Shown: positions 1 to 9,723, counted from the stretch's first letter. The stretch: DNA of 64,000 nucleotides from Pseudomonas sp. IAC-BECa141 (GCF_020544405.1 NZ_CP065410.1:2914001-2978000), one strand, 5' to 3'. The notes: generated by a model from the letters alone, not told the origin. Numbers and translations: made by a program.

Positions 1-582
1 CGCCGGCTCGATACGGGTTTCGAATTTCTCGAATCCGCCGGCGAAGCTGCCGGTGCGCATCGTCTGCTTGACCAGCGGATAACCGATCACGGCTATCAGG
101 ATCGCCATGGCGGCCACGAACGCCCGGCCACGGGGCAGGTACACCGGACGCAGTCGGGTCCACAGGAAGTACGCGAACGCGGTGTGCGCGAGGAACGCCG
201 GGATCATCCACCAGGCAAAGTACTGGGTCATGTACTCGCCGGCTTCGGACACGTTCGACTCGAACATGATGAAAATCACGCTCTGCGAGAATTCCTGCTG
301 GTAGATGAAGAAGTAGCCCAGGCTGGCCATCGAACAGGCCCACAGCACGACGCCAATCAGCGCGGCGAGCAGACGGGTGCGCTTGGGGAACAGGAGCATC
401 GGCGCGAGCCATACGGCGCTCATCACGAAGGCCTGGCGGAACCCGGTGAACCCTGAGGTGCCCGTCAACTGGATCAGCAGTTGGGTGATACCGGAGAAGT
501 ACCAGAAAAACACGAACAGCCAGATCAAACCGGCCCAGTCGAAACCTGTCGCAGTCGTATTGCTGCGTTTGAACACCGCCAT
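1..582 (-). CDS. cptA: Phosphoethanolamine transferase, N-terminal part (CptA/EptA type), cut by window edge
   Basis: Reading the minus strand from an ATG at 582 gives an open frame of 194 codons running off the left edge. It begins MAVFKRSNTTATGFDWAGL and shows four or five hydrophobic segments separated by short loops, followed by a stretch entering the periplasm (KFETRIEPA). This matches the membrane domain of the inner-membrane enzymes that transfer phosphoethanolamine to lipopolysaccharide. The sulfatase-like catalytic domain lies outside the window, so Thr nucleophile and zinc ligands cannot be checked. CptA (core LPS) is the likeliest subtype; EptA (lipid A) is the alternative. Confidence 0.7.
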   Translation of the reverse strand, partial: MAVFKRSNTTATGFDWAGLIWLFVFFWYFSGITQLLIQLTGTSGFTGFRQAFVMSAVWLAPMLLFPKRTRLLAALIGVVLWACSMASLGYFFIYQQEFSQSVIFIMFESNVSEAGEYMTQYFAWWMIPAFLAHTAFAYFLWTRLRPVYLPRGRAFVAAMAILIAVIGYPLVKQTMRTGSFAGGFEKFETRIEPA

Positions 583-754
583 TCAGCACTCCAGCTCTAT
601 CGTTACATCCAACGCCGGGCGCCACATGAAAACGGCGCATGAAACCGACGAACGGAGGCCATGCGCAGACACGCACGGCCAGAATGCGCGCGAGTATCAA
701 CAAGGGTCTGTGAAAACTTTGTTAATTGCCGAAATCGGTGGGGGGAGCAGTATG

Positions 755-780
755 TCGGGAACAGCTGAGGCCGTTCCCGA
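755..780 (-). terminator. Weak hairpin after the small coiled-coil gene
   Basis: An 8-bp perfect stem (TCGGGAAC 755-762 with GTTCCCGA 773-780) lies just past the stop codon at 796 on the minus strand. There is no U-run after it, so termination is only a guess. Confidence 0.3.
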
Positions 781-795
781 ATCGGGCAGGGGAGA

Positions 796-978
796 TCAGG
801 CGTGCGGCGAGCGTTGTACGCGTGGCAGGGGCTGTGGCTCGGCGCCCTGGGTCAGCAGGCGCAATTGCGCGAGTTCCTGCTTGAGCTGGTCGCGTTCATC
901 TTTCAACTGACGCAATTCATCGCGACGGATGGTGACGTACAGGGTTTGTGGCGGCATTGCTGTGTGTACTGTGCCCAT
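796..978 (-). CDS. Small conserved-looking coiled-coil protein, unknown function
   Basis: A 60-residue protein starting MGTVHTAMPPQTLYV. Residues 16-42 (RRDELRQLKDERDQLKQELA region) have strong heptad character, so a short coiled coil or dimerisation helix is likely. A good Shine-Dalgarno (GAGGTGAGCA, then ATG) supports the start. It is divergent from gnd across a 274-bp gap in which I found no convincing promoter. No signal peptide or membrane segment. Function not recognised. Confidence 0.6.
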   Translation of the reverse strand: MGTVHTAMPPQTLYVTIRRDELRQLKDERDQLKQELAQLRLLTQGAEPQPLPRVQRSPHA

Positions 979-1252
979 TGCTCACCTCGCAAATGGCGTG
1001 TCTCAACTGCAGATCAGCCCCCGGTCTGGAGCCTTGATCTGCTATCGGCGCCGATTTTGATTTCTTTTGCTCGTGAATGGAACTTTTTTATTTTTCATGG
1101 TCGTTGTGTCTTCGACACGTTTCCCGACGTTATCACTCTGGATCGGGCACAATGCCCGGAAACTTCACACCAACGCTCTGGACTAAGCTCCATGAGTCAC
1201 GTTGGGCTATAACCTTTGACACACTTTTATTTGTAGTAAGGAGCATCAGCAC

Positions 1253-2233
1253 ATGCAACTCGGGATTATTGGACTGGGCCGCATGGGCGGCAATATTGCG
1301 CGACGTCTGATGCTCAACGGTCACACCACCGTTGTTTACGACCGCAATACCGCCTTTGTCGACACCCTGGCCGCCGAGGGCTCTACCGGCGTCGCCGATC
1401 TGCCTGCACTGGTCGCAGGCCTGGCCAAGCCGCGTGCGGTGTGGGTCATGCTGCCGGCGGGCGCACCGACTGAAGACACCATCGAAACCTTGAGCAATCT
1501 GCTCGAAGCGGGCGACACCATTATCGATGGCGGCAACACCAACTATAAGGACGACATCCGTCGGGCCAAGACTCTGGCCGAGAAGGGCCTGCACTACATC
1601 GACGTCGGCACCTCCGGCGGCGTCTGGGGCCTGGAACGCGGTTACTGCATGATGATCGGCGGCGATGCCGAGACTGTTAAGCGTCTGGACCCGCTGTTCG
1701 CCGCGCTGGCGCCGGGCATGGGCGATATTCCGCGCACCAAGGACCGCAAGTCCGATGACCACCGTGCCGAGCACGGCTACATCCACGCCGGTCCTGCCGG
1801 TGCCGGTCACTTCGTGAAGATGATCCACAACGGGATCGAGTACGGCATGATGGCGGCCTTCGCCGAAGGTTTCGACATCCTCAAGACCAAGTCCAGCGAG
1901 CTTCTGCCGGAGGATCAGCGTTTCGACCTGAACGTGGCCGACATCGCCGAAGTCTGGCGTCGTGGCAGTGTGGTGTCGTCCTGGTTGCTCGACCTGACCG
2001 CCGATGCCCTGGCGGTCGACCCGAAACTCGACGGTTTCTCCGGCTCCGTGGCCGACAGCGGTGAAGGCCAATGGACCATCGAAGCGGCAATGGAACAAAA
2101 GGTGCCGGTACCGGTGCTGTCCAACTCGCTGTTCTCGCGCTACCGCTCCCGCGGCCAGGGCACTTTCGGCGACAAGATCCTCTCGGCCCAGCGCTTCGGC
2201 TTCGGCGGCCACGTGGAGACTCCGAAGAAATGA
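1253..2233 (+). CDS. gnd: 6-phosphogluconate dehydrogenase (decarboxylating), short YqeC/GndA type
   Basis: Oxidatively decarboxylates 6-phosphogluconate to ribulose 5-phosphate in the cytosol. The N-terminal Rossmann motif is [13 protein letters not shown] (residues 6-18), followed by the DGGNTNY and [13 protein letters not shown] signatures and the substrate-binding stretch [19 protein letters not shown]. At 326 residues it belongs to the short class (about 300-330 residues), not the 470-residue E. coli Gnd class. The start is supported by AAGGAG about 10 bases upstream. The stop overlaps the zwf start (ATGA), so the two are probably translationally coupled. Confidence 0.93.
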   Translation: MQLGIIGLGRMGGNIARRLMLNGHTTVVYDRNTAFVDTLAAEGSTGVADLPALVAGLAKPRAVWVMLPAGAPTEDTIETLSNLLEAGDTIIDGGNTNYKDDIRRAKTLAEKGLHYIDVGTSGGVWGLERGYCMMIGGDAETVKRLDPLFAALAPGMGDIPRTKDRKSDDHRAEHGYIHAGPAGAGHFVKMIHNGIEYGMMAAFAEGFDILKTKSSELLPEDQRFDLNVADIAEVWRRGSVVSSWLLDLTADALAVDPKLDGFSGSVADSGEGQWTIEAAMEQKVPVPVLSNSLFSRYRSRGQGTFGDKILSAQRFGFGGHVETPKK

Positions 2234-3753
2234 CCCATACGATCCGCAGAAAATCCAAGGCAGAACCCGCACCACCGACCACGCTGTTTTTGTTCGGTGC
2301 CCACGGCGACCTGGTCAAGCGCTTGCTGATGCCGGCGCTGTACAACCTCAGTCGCGACGGCTTGCTTGACGAAAATCTGCGGATCGTCGGCGTTGACCAC
2401 AACGCCATCACCGATGAAGCCTTCGCGCAAAAGCTCGAAGACTTCATCCGTACCGAAGTGGCAGCCAAGGTCGGCAAGGGCGATCAGATCCTTGATCCAG
2501 CCTTGTGGGCCAAGCTCGCCAAAGGCATCAGCTACGTCCAGGGTGACTTCCTGGACGACAGCACCTATTCAGCCCTGGCGGCGAAAATCGCCGACAGCGG
2601 CACCGGCAATGCGGTGTTCTACCTGGCCACCGCGCCACGTTTTTTCAGCGAAGTGGTGCGCCGTCTCGGCAGCGCCGGGTTGCTCGAGGAAAACCCGGAA
2701 GCGTTCAGAAGGGTGGTGATCGAAAAACCGTTCGGCTCCGACCTGCAAACCGCCGAGGCGTTGAACGCCTGCCTGCTCAAGGTCATGTCGGAAAAGCAGA
2801 TCTACCGGATCGATCACTATCTGGGCAAGGAAACCGTGCAGAACATTCTGGTCAGCCGGTTCTCCAACAGCCTGTTCGAAGCGTTCTGGAACAATCACTA
2901 CATCGACCACGTACAGATCACCGCCGCCGAAACCGTCGGCGTTGAAACCCGTGGCAGTTTTTACGAACACACCGGCGCCCTGCGGGACATGGTGCCCAAT
3001 CACCTGTTCCAGTTGCTGGCCATGGTGGCGATGGAGCCGCCGGCCGCGTTCGGCGCCGATGCGGTGCGGGGCGAGAAGGCCAAGGTAGTCGGTGCGATCC
3101 GGCCCTGGACCACCGAGCAAGCACGGGAAAACTCGGTGCGCGGTCAGTACGGCGCCGGTGAAGTCGCGGGCAAACCGGTGGCTGGTTATCGCGATGAAAA
3201 CAACGTCTCCCCTGAAAGCACCACGGAAACCTACGTGGCGCTCAAGGTGATGATCGACAACTGGCGTTGGGTCGGCGTGCCGTTCTACCTGCGCACCGGC
3301 AAGCGCATGAGCGTGCGCGATACCGAGATCGTCATCTGCTTCAAACCGGCGCCGTATGCGCAGTTCCGGGATACCGAGGTCGACGAATTGCAGCCGACTT
3401 ACCTGCGTATCCAGATCCAGCCCAACGAAGGCATGTGGTTCGACCTGCTGGCCAAGCGGCCGGGGCCGGCGCTGAACATGGCCAACATCGAGCTGGGGTT
3501 CGCCTACAAGGACTTCTTTGAAATGCAGCCGTCCACCGGCTACGAAACCCTGATCTACGACTGTCTGACCGGTGACCAGACGCTGTTCCAGCGCGCTGAC
3601 AACATCGAGAACGGCTGGCGCGCGGTGCAGCCGTTCCTCGACGCCTGGCAGCAGGACGCCAGTGTGCAGGGTTATGCCGCCGGCGAAGACGGGCCGAAAG
3701 CCGCCGATGATCTGCTGACTCGCGATGGTCGCGTCTGGCATGGTCTGGGATGA
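2230..3753 (+). CDS. zwf: Glucose-6-phosphate 1-dehydrogenase
   Basis: Oxidises glucose 6-phosphate to 6-phosphogluconolactone, the first step of the oxidative pentose phosphate and Entner-Doudoroff routes. The 507-residue protein carries the nucleotide-binding motif [11 protein letters not shown] (residues 20-30) and the active-site signature RIDHYLGKE. The family usually has GA(T/S)GDL, so His in the loop is a small deviation. The start at 2230 is chosen because it overlaps the gnd stop (ATGA) and gives the normal family length. The 3' end overlaps the next gene by 4 bases, making a three-gene coupled operon. Pseudomonads often carry several zwf paralogues; which one this is cannot be told here. 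Confidence 0.95.
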   Translation: MTHTIRRKSKAEPAPPTTLFLFGAHGDLVKRLLMPALYNLSRDGLLDENLRIVGVDHNAITDEAFAQKLEDFIRTEVAAKVGKGDQILDPALWAKLAKGISYVQGDFLDDSTYSALAAKIADSGTGNAVFYLATAPRFFSEVVRRLGSAGLLEENPEAFRRVVIEKPFGSDLQTAEALNACLLKVMSEKQIYRIDHYLGKETVQNILVSRFSNSLFEAFWNNHYIDHVQITAAETVGVETRGSFYEHTGALRDMVPNHLFQLLAMVAMEPPAAFGADAVRGEKAKVVGAIRPWTTEQARENSVRGQYGAGEVAGKPVAGYRDENNVSPESTTETYVALKVMIDNWRWVGVPFYLRTGKRMSVRDTEIVICFKPAPYAQFRDTEVDELQPTYLRIQIQPNEGMWFDLLAKRPGPALNMANIELGFAYKDFFEMQPSTGYETLIYDCLTGDQTLFQRADNIENGWRAVQPFLDAWQQDASVQGYAAGEDGPKAADDLLTRDGRVWHGLG

Positions 3754-4559
3754 GCGAACCGTTCCGTTTTCTGTTGAGCGACATGGACGGCACGCTGTTG
3801 CTGCCCGATCACAGCCTGAGTCAGCGTACGATTGACGCGGTTCGTTCGCTGCGCGAGGCGGGCGTGCTGTTCAGCCTCGCCACCGGGCGTCCGCCCAAAG
3901 CCATGCTGCAACAGATCGAGGCCTTGGGCGTGGACCTGCCGACAGCAGCGTTCAACGGCGGCACGATCGTCAATCCGGACGGCAGCATTCTGGTGGCTCA
4001 TTTCCTGCCCGCGACGGCAGTGTTGACCGCATTGGCATTGTTCGCCGATCAACCGGATGTCGAAATCTGGGTGTTCAGCGGCGGCGACTGGTTGCTCAAG
4101 GATCCTCACGGGCCGATGGTGCCGCGTGAGCAGCACGGGCTCGGATATCCACCAGTGGTGGTGGAGAGTTTCGAGCCGTATCTGGAGCGTATCGACAAGA
4201 TCGTGGCGACCAGCAACAACACGGAACTGCTGATCGAGCTGGAGGCGCGGTTGCTGCCGAAAGTCGAGGGCATGGCACAGGTGTCACGCTCGCAACCGGT
4301 ATATCTGGACGTGACGGCGCTGGAGGCCAACAAGGGCTCGGCGCTGGTGACGCTGGCTGAACATCTGGGCGTATCAATGGCGCAGACGGTGGCAATTGGC
4401 GACGGCGGCAATGATCCGGCGATGTTCCATGTCGCCGGTTTGGCGATTGCCATGGGGCAGGCCGAGGACGCGGTGAAGCGTCAGGCCGATGTGGTCACCG
4501 GGCCGAACACCGAGGACGGGGTGGCGCAGGCGATCGAGAAATATATTTTGCCGCGTTGA
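3750..4559 (+). CDS. Cof-type HAD-superfamily phosphatase
   Basis: A 269-residue soluble hydrolase. HAD motif I is DMDGTLL (residues 11-17), motif II follows FSLATGRPP with its Thr, motif III is Lys in EANKGSAL, and motif IV is GDGGNDPAM. This layout with a large C2 cap is the Cof/YidA class that dephosphorylates sugar phosphates, pyridoxal phosphate or FMN. The start overlaps the zwf stop (ATGA). Cotranscription with gnd and zwf suggests a phosphosugar substrate, for example an overflow or damaged pentose-phosphate intermediate. That is inference from context only. Confidence 0.85.
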   Translation: MSEPFRFLLSDMDGTLLLPDHSLSQRTIDAVRSLREAGVLFSLATGRPPKAMLQQIEALGVDLPTAAFNGGTIVNPDGSILVAHFLPATAVLTALALFADQPDVEIWVFSGGDWLLKDPHGPMVPREQHGLGYPPVVVESFEPYLERIDKIVATSNNTELLIELEARLLPKVEGMAQVSRSQPVYLDVTALEANKGSALVTLAEHLGVSMAQTVAIGDGGNDPAMFHVAGLAIAMGQAEDAVKRQADVVTGPNTEDGVAQAIEKYILPR

Positions 4560-4573
4560 TCGATGCATAAAAA

Positions 4574-4602
4574 AACGGGAGCCTGATGGCTCCCGTTGTT
4601 GT
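4574..4602. terminator. Bidirectional intrinsic terminator between HAD phosphatase and nhaB
   Basis: Stem AACGGGAGCC (4574-4583), loop TGAT, stem GGCTCCCGTT (4588-4597), with an A-run before and a T-rich tract after. It lies between two convergent genes and can serve both. Confidence 0.85.
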
Positions 4603-4604
4603 TT

Positions 4605-6107
4605 TTACAGCCAGTAGCTCACGGCATACCAGCCCAGCAATCCCATCACGATGGTGTAGGGCAATGCCATCCACACCATTCGCCCGTAGGACAACCGCAC
4701 CAGCGGCGCAATCGCCGACGTCAGCAGAAACAGGAACGCCGCCTGGCCATTGGGTGTGGCCACGCTCGGCAGGTTGGTGCCGGTGTTGATCGCAATCGCC
4801 AGTGTCTCGAAATGCTCGCGGCTCATGTGTCCGGACAGGAACGCCTGTTTCACCTCGGTGATGTAGATCGTGGCGACGAACACGTTGTCACTGATGGCCG
4901 ATAACAGGCCGTTGGCGATGAACAGCATCCCCGGCTGCTGATCGGCCGGCAATGTCAGTACCCACTGAATCAACGGCGCGAACAGTTGTTGATCGTGAAT
5001 CACCGCCACCACGGCGAAGAACACCACAAGCAGCGAAGTGAACGGCATCGCATCCTTGAAGGCATTGCCCAGACGATGCTCGTCGGTAATGCCGCTGAAA
5101 GCCGTGATCAGCACAATCACCATCAGGCCGATCAAGCCGACTTCGGCGATATGGAACGCCAGCCCGGCAATCAGGATCAGCGCAGCGCAGCCTTGCACCA
5201 GCAGAGCGGCACGTTGGCGCGGGGTGCGTTCGGCATTGTCTTCGGCGGCGTAGTTGGCCAGCACGGCACGTACGTTGTCCGGCAGCAACGTGCCGTAGCC
5301 GAACCAGCGCAGTTTTTCCAGCAGCAGGCAGGTCACCAGTCCCGCAACCAGAACCGGCAGCGACACGGGGGCGACCTTCACGAAAAACTCGGCGAAGTGC
5401 CAGCCCATTTCGTGGCCGATCAGAAGATTCTGCGGCTCGCCGACCAGGGTGCAGACGCCTCCCAGTGCGGTGCCGACAGCGCCGTGCATCAACAGGCTGC
5501 GCAGGAACGCGCGAAACTGTTCCAGGTCATCATGATGCAACTGGGGCAGATGGCGGTCATCGCTGAACTCGCTGTCCTGGCGCGGGTCGTTGCCGGAGGC
5601 CACTCGGTGGTAAACCGAATAGAAGCCCACAGCGGCACTGATGATCACCGCGGTCACGGTCAACGCGTCAAGAAACGCCGAAAGAAACGCCGATAAAAAG
5701 CAGAACATCAGGGCCAGCAGCGCCTTCGAACGCACGCCGAGCAACAGGCGCGAGAACAGGAACAACAGCAGGTCTTTCATGAAGTAGATGCCGGCGACCA
5801 TGAACATAAGCAGCAGAATCACCGGGAAATTGTGCTGCAACTCTTCGTACAGCGCCTGGGGCGTGGTCATTTTCAGCAGCAGCGCTTCGATCAGCAGCAA
5901 GCCACCTGGCATCAGCGGGTAGCACTTGAGCGCCATGGCCAGAGTGAAAATGAACTCGATCACCAGCAACCAGCCGGCCGCGACCGGGCCGACGGTCCAC
6001 AGCACCAGTGCGTTGAGAATCAGAAACCCGACGATGCACGCCTTGTACCAGCGGGGCGAATGCCCGAGAAAGTTGTGCGCGAACGCCTGAGCCATCGAAC
6101 CGGACAT
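4605..6107 (-). CDS. nhaB: Na+/H+ antiporter NhaB
   Basis: Inner-membrane antiporter exporting Na+ in exchange for protons. The 500-residue length is that of the NhaB family, and the protein has about 12 hydrophobic segments. Recognisable stretches are the N-terminal [15 protein letters not shown] and the [17 protein letters not shown] region, plus [15 protein letters not shown] and [14 protein letters not shown] with conserved acidic residues. An AAGGAGCAACCG sequence precedes the ATG. It is convergent with the gnd operon through a shared terminator. Apparently monocistronic. Confidence 0.93.
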   Translation of the reverse strand: MSGSMAQAFAHNFLGHSPRWYKACIVGFLILNALVLWTVGPVAAGWLLVIEFIFTLAMALKCYPLMPGGLLLIEALLLKMTTPQALYEELQHNFPVILLLMFMVAGIYFMKDLLLFLFSRLLLGVRSKALLALMFCFLSAFLSAFLDALTVTAVIISAAVGFYSVYHRVASGNDPRQDSEFSDDRHLPQLHHDDLEQFRAFLRSLLMHGAVGTALGGVCTLVGEPQNLLIGHEMGWHFAEFFVKVAPVSLPVLVAGLVTCLLLEKLRWFGYGTLLPDNVRAVLANYAAEDNAERTPRQRAALLVQGCAALILIAGLAFHIAEVGLIGLMVIVLITAFSGITDEHRLGNAFKDAMPFTSLLVVFFAVVAVIHDQQLFAPLIQWVLTLPADQQPGMLFIANGLLSAISDNVFVATIYITEVKQAFLSGHMSREHFETLAIAINTGTNLPSVATPNGQAAFLFLLTSAIAPLVRLSYGRMVWMALPYTIVMGLLGWYAVSYWL

Positions 6108-6181
6108 CGGTTGCTCCTTGTTTTAAGAAGCACGCAAGTTGCCGTAAGCGATGGGCAAGATCAAGTGTGAGAAGGTTCGCA

Positions 6182-7471
6182 TCAGTGATTCAGATAACGC
6201 GCGACCAGTGCGCGGTAGTTGCCATCCAGCGAATAGCCGCCTACCAGAATGCCGCCGTCAGGCTGTATTGCCAGTGAGGTGGCGGTATCGAGGCTGCGCC
6301 CCAGTCGTGTGCGCAACCAGCCATTACCTGATCCGAAGCCTCGATCAAGGCTGCCGTTCGCCAGATAGCGGGCGACGATGAAGTCGGCTTCGACCCCGCC
6401 GATCGTTGCGCCGACCGCGATGATGCGCCCGTCCGGCATCACCTGCGCGGCACTCCATTGGCAGCCGCTGAAGGCGATTTCCAGCAGGTGCGGCTGACCA
6501 CCGTTGCAATGCAGGTCGGGGCGGCCGTTGCCATGGACGGACAGCGCCATGCATCGAATCGGATCGCGGCTGCTGCCAAAACAATGCAAATGCTCCGCCG
6601 ATTCGATGACCTGGGTAACCAGCGCGCTGTGCCCCTGGGCTTTGAAGGCCATGAAACCGTCCACCGCAAAACGCTCATCGAGCCGCCCGTCCGGCAGATA
6701 GCGGGTGAGCAGGCCTTCCTGAGGAAAGTCGATGGAGCCAGCCACCACGATTCTGCCGTCTTCTTGCAACAGCAGAGCGCCGAGCCAGGTATTGAGCAGC
6801 AAGTGGCGAACCATGACGAAACCGCGCCCGTTGAACGACGGATCAAGGTTGCCATCGGGTTTGAGGCGGATCAGCATGCCGACGTGATCGGCGAGCTCGA
6901 AGTGATGGTTGGCGATCAGCAGGATATGCCCGTCGGGCTGCACTGCAAAATCGCAGGCTTCGGCGCCTGGAACGCCTGGCGGCAACCAGGCATCGCGGGT
7001 GCCCATGGACAGGTCGCCGGGCAGGCGGACAATTTGCTGGCCATTGTCACCGAAGTCCGGGTCAGGCCGACCTTGGGTATCGAACAGGGCCAGGGCAGGC
7101 AGAGTGCGATGCTCTGATTCGTAGTGCAGGCCCGCCAGCAGGATTCGTCCGTCGGGCAAGACCTGAACCTTGCTGCCGGTGGCCTCGAAGCCGGCGGCGA
7201 ACTGGCCGATCACGCTGCCTTGAAAACCAAAGCCCAGATCCGCCGAGCCGTCTTCGAGCAGGCGCGCCAGGCCGAAACGACTGCCTTGTGCAGTAGCTAC
7301 CTTGGCGGCGACCAGAATTCGGCCTTGCGCATCGAGCGCCACACTCTGAGTCAGGCTGGACATACTTCCGACGAAGTAAACCTGCGCCACACCGTTGCTG
7401 GAAAAGTTCTTGTCGAGTTGTCCGGCGTTATTCGCTAGCGTCGGCAGCGCGATGGCTGTCTGGGTTGACAT
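6182..7471 (-). CDS. Delta-60 repeat (beta-propeller-like) protein
   Basis: A 429-residue protein built from about seven degenerate repeats of roughly 55-60 residues. Each has the pattern 'DG-R-I-L-V-A-G ... A-R-Y-L-P-D-G-x-L-D-x-x-F', e.g. PDGRILLAG, EDGRIVVAG, PDGRIIAVG and PDGGILVGG. This is the delta-60 repeat family, expected to fold as a beta-propeller. The start at 7471 (MSTQTAIALPTL) is chosen because GCAAGGAGAAGC precedes it; the longer open frame upstream lacks a good RBS. No signal peptide or enzymatic domain is visible. Role unknown; possibly a surface or binding scaffold. Confidence 0.75.
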   Translation of the reverse strand: MSTQTAIALPTLANNAGQLDKNFSSNGVAQVYFVGSMSSLTQSVALDAQGRILVAAKVATAQGSRFGLARLLEDGSADLGFGFQGSVIGQFAAGFEATGSKVQVLPDGRILLAGLHYESEHRTLPALALFDTQGRPDPDFGDNGQQIVRLPGDLSMGTRDAWLPPGVPGAEACDFAVQPDGHILLIANHHFELADHVGMLIRLKPDGNLDPSFNGRGFVMVRHLLLNTWLGALLLQEDGRIVVAGSIDFPQEGLLTRYLPDGRLDERFAVDGFMAFKAQGHSALVTQVIESAEHLHCFGSSRDPIRCMALSVHGNGRPDLHCNGGQPHLLEIAFSGCQWSAAQVMPDGRIIAVGATIGGVEADFIVARYLANGSLDRGFGSGNGWLRTRLGRSLDTATSLAIQPDGGILVGGYSLDGNYRALVARYLNH

Positions 7472-7718
7472 GCATGCTTCTCCTTGCGAGTCGACCGGTT
7501 TCCGGGAAGCGGAACGGGTAACTGCATGAGCGAAACATTCAATCCCTGAACACTCGCTAGTACAACTGTAAGAACTAACAGGTGGAGGGTCGCACTGTGC
7601 CAGAACAGTGTCTTTTTGAACCAGTCGCAAGCCTGCCAAGTATCGAGGCGCGAAAGTATTGAGGAAAGTTGTACAAAAAGACTTAAGTTGGAAAAGGATC
7701 CGCAACTAACAGAAGAGG

Positions 7719-7742
7719 GCGGATGACTTGAACGTCATCCGC
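7719..7742 (-). terminator. Hairpin downstream of small conserved gene
   Basis: Perfect 9-bp stem GCGGATGAC (7719-7727) / GTCATCCGC (7734-7742) with a 6-base loop, 15 bases past the stop codon at 7757 on the minus strand. The following bases on that strand are only moderately U-rich (CCTCTTCTGTT). Confidence 0.55.
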
Positions 7743-7756
7743 ATTGCCCGCCAATA

Positions 7757-8023
7757 TCAGTGTGGCATCGACCAGGATTGCAGCGCATAGCCTTCTTCGC
7801 TCAGTTCGGCGCGGGCCTGTTGCAGCAGGTGTTCAAGTTGCGCCGGATCGGAGTAGGCGCTGCTCGGGATCTGGGTGCGACCGATGTGGGAATTGGTCCG
7901 GTCGATAACGGTCAGGCTCAGTTCGCCATTGCCGTCTTGTGGGGCCCAGGCGACGCATTGAAAAGGTTCAAATGCGCGGTTGGCAATCAAAAGAGCTTCG
8001 TTGATACGGAGCGGGGCGGTCAT
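7757..8023 (-). CDS. Small conserved-type protein, unknown function
   Basis: 88 residues starting MTAPLRINEALLIANRAFEPF. No signal peptide or membrane helix. The pattern F-x-P-F-x-C-V followed by G-x-L-x-L-T-V-x-D and a C-terminal amphipathic helix (QLEHLLQQARAELSEEG) faintly recalls the Pseudomonas DUF1652 family, of which a clear member lies at 35021. The resemblance is by eye and unproven. An AGAGAGAAGATCCC stretch upstream can act as RBS. Monocistronic with its own hairpin. Confidence 0.6.
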   Translation of the reverse strand: MTAPLRINEALLIANRAFEPFQCVAWAPQDGNGELSLTVIDRTNSHIGRTQIPSSAYSDPAQLEHLLQQARAELSEEGYALQSWSMPH

Positions 8024-8368
8024 GGGATCTTCTCTCTATTAGTGCCCAATCAAGTGATCGGCCGTCAGTTGGGCTTACCGTACGGCGAGTTACTTGTACT
8101 GATGCACGCAACCCGCTGGCGGGTCACACAGAATCTGAAGAAATTTCGACTTTCTTTCATACACTCAATCTTCAGACAGGTTTTGAAAGCCTGGCGAAAG
8201 ATTTAAGTCGATAGCTAACTAATAAACTGGCTTCTTATAACTGGTTCACTTGTACATTTATAAGCAATCGATACAAGACGCCGTCAATTTCTTGCTAACG
8301 TAACAGTCAGGTTTGCCAAATGACTGTTTTTACGATCATTTCCCGAAATTTGGCGCCAAGGAACAGTC
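8024..8368. other. 345-bp divergent intergenic region, AT-rich, with repeated AACAGTCA element
   Basis: No gene is seen. The right half is AT-rich and must contain the promoter of the sigma-54 regulator at 8369, but no clean -35/-10 or -24/-12 pair stands out. The repeated element at 8302-8370 is listed separately. Confidence 0.6.
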
Positions 8369-8370
8369 AT
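8302..8370 (+). promoter_or_regulatory. Triple AACAGTCA/TGACTGTT element reaching into the start codon
   Basis: AACAGTCA occurs at 8302-8309 and again at 8362-8369, where its last base is the A of the regulator's ATG. Its inverse, ATGACTGTT, lies between them at 8320-8328, followed by TTTTA. In RNA the middle copy could pair either with the upstream copy (8 bp, 11-base loop, then a short U tract, terminator-like) or with the copy over the start codon (9 bp, blocking initiation). As DNA it could be a three-site operator. The repeats are seen; the function is inference. Confidence 0.4.
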
Positions 8371-9694
8371 GAACGAAGCGCCTGCCTTAAGACGTTTGTT
8401 GGTCGTCGACCCCTGCGACGATTGTCACCGATTGTTGCCGGGTTTACGTGCCGTGGGCTGGGACGTCGACAGTTGCAGCCTGGAAAATGCCGCCGACCGA
8501 AGCTGCGACGTCGGCTTGTTGCGGTTGCAGCCTTTTCACCTGGAACGTCCCGAAGCCGTCAAGGAGCTGATCAGCCGCAGCGGCACCGAATGGATCGCCG
8601 TGCTGAATCAGGAAGTGTTGCGCTTGCAGAACGTCGGCGATTTCGTCTGCGAGTGGTTTTTCGATTTCCACACCTTGCCGTTCGACGTATCACGGGTGCA
8701 AGTTACCCTCGGTCGGGCGTTCGGCATGGCGCGTCTGCGCGGTCAGGGCACGATTCACGTCGACCAGCCCGAACATGAGCTGCTGGGCGACAGCAAACCG
8801 ATCCGCGAGCTGCGCAAACTGTTGAGCAAACTGGCGCCCACCGAGTCGCCAGTGCTGATTCGCGGCGAAAGCGGTACCGGTAAAGAACTCGTCGCCCGCA
8901 CGCTGCACCGGCAGTCGCAACGCCACAGCAAACCCTTCGTGGCGATCAACTGCGGTGCGATTCCCGAGCACTTGATCCAGTCCGAACTGTTCGGCCATGA
9001 GAAAGGCGCTTTCACCGGCGCCCATCAGCGCAAGATCGGCCGGATCGAAGCGGCTAACGGCGGCACGTTGTTTCTCGATGAAATCGGTGATCTGCCGCTG
9101 GAGCTGCAAGCCAATCTGCTGCGTTTCCTTCAGGAAAAACACATTGAACGGGTCGGTGGCAGTCAACCGATCCCGGTGGATGTGCGGGTATTGGCGGCGA
9201 CCCACGTCGACCTCGAAGCCGCGATCGAGAAAAAACGTTTCCGCGAGGACTTGTACTACCGGCTCAATGTGCTGCAAGTCGTCACCGCACCGTTACGCGA
9301 GCGTCACGGCGACCTGTCGATGCTGGCCAACCATTTCTCCCACTTCTACAGTCACGAAACCGGCCGTCGTCCGCGCAGCTTCAGCGAAGACGCGCTGATC
9401 GCCATGGGCAAGCACGACTGGCCGGGCAATGTCCGTGAGCTGGCCAACCGCGTGCGTCGGGGTCTGGTGCTGGCCGAAGGGCGACAGATCGAGGCCCGAG
9501 ACCTGGGACTGATCAGCCAGCAGTCGATCGCGGCACCGATGGGTACGCTTGAAGATTACAAGATCCGCGCTGAACGCCAGGCGCTGTGCGATGTATTGAA
9601 CCGGCACAGCGACAATCTCAGCGTTGCCGCCAAAGTGCTGGGGGTTTCCCGGCCAACTTTCTACCGTTTGCTGCACAAGCATCAGATCCGCTAG
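8369..9694 (+). CDS. Sigma-54-dependent transcriptional activator with degenerate receiver, Fis-type HTH
   Basis: 441-residue enhancer-binding protein. Residues 1-120 resemble a receiver-like fold but the phospho-acceptor region reads CDVGLLRLQPF, without the usual Asp at the end of strand 3. The AAA+ core follows: Walker A GESGTGKE (166-173), GAFTGA loop (213-218) intact, Walker B TLFLDE (233-238). A Fis-type helix-turn-helix ends the protein (about 400-441). This layout resembles the FleQ/VpsR-like regulators of biofilm matrix genes, which often sense c-di-GMP rather than phosphorylation. It is convergent with fapABCDEF, whose promoter is sigma-54 type, so fap is the obvious target. That link is inferred. 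Confidence 0.88.
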   Translation: MNEAPALRRLLVVDPCDDCHRLLPGLRAVGWDVDSCSLENAADRSCDVGLLRLQPFHLERPEAVKELISRSGTEWIAVLNQEVLRLQNVGDFVCEWFFDFHTLPFDVSRVQVTLGRAFGMARLRGQGTIHVDQPEHELLGDSKPIRELRKLLSKLAPTESPVLIRGESGTGKELVARTLHRQSQRHSKPFVAINCGAIPEHLIQSELFGHEKGAFTGAHQRKIGRIEAANGGTLFLDEIGDLPLELQANLLRFLQEKHIERVGGSQPIPVDVRVLAATHVDLEAAIEKKRFREDLYYRLNVLQVVTAPLRERHGDLSMLANHFSHFYSHETGRRPRSFSEDALIAMGKHDWPGNVRELANRVRRGLVLAEGRQIEARDLGLISQQSIAAPMGTLEDYKIRAERQALCDVLNRHSDNLSVAAKVLGVSRPTFYRLLHKHQIR

Positions 9695-9723
9695 GGCGCG
9701 GCGCTTCCTGAGCCCGGGAAGCT

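Noticed and set aside
1205..1252. TTGACA-like sequence near 1217 as a gnd promoter
   Set aside because: No -10 at a proper distance; the region is too close to the start codon.
1133..2275. 380-codon open frame on the minus strand opposite gnd
   Set aside because: GC-rich codon-position shadow of gnd; composition (His/Gln/Val runs) and lack of domain similarity argue against a gene.
2569..3741. 390-codon minus-strand frame opposite zwf
   Set aside because: Antisense shadow of an unambiguous gene with no RBS or family.
7593..7615. CACTGT-N6-ACAGTG hairpin with T-run in the delta-60 upstream region
   Set aside because: Only 6 bp, AT-poor support and no plus-strand transcript known to end there.
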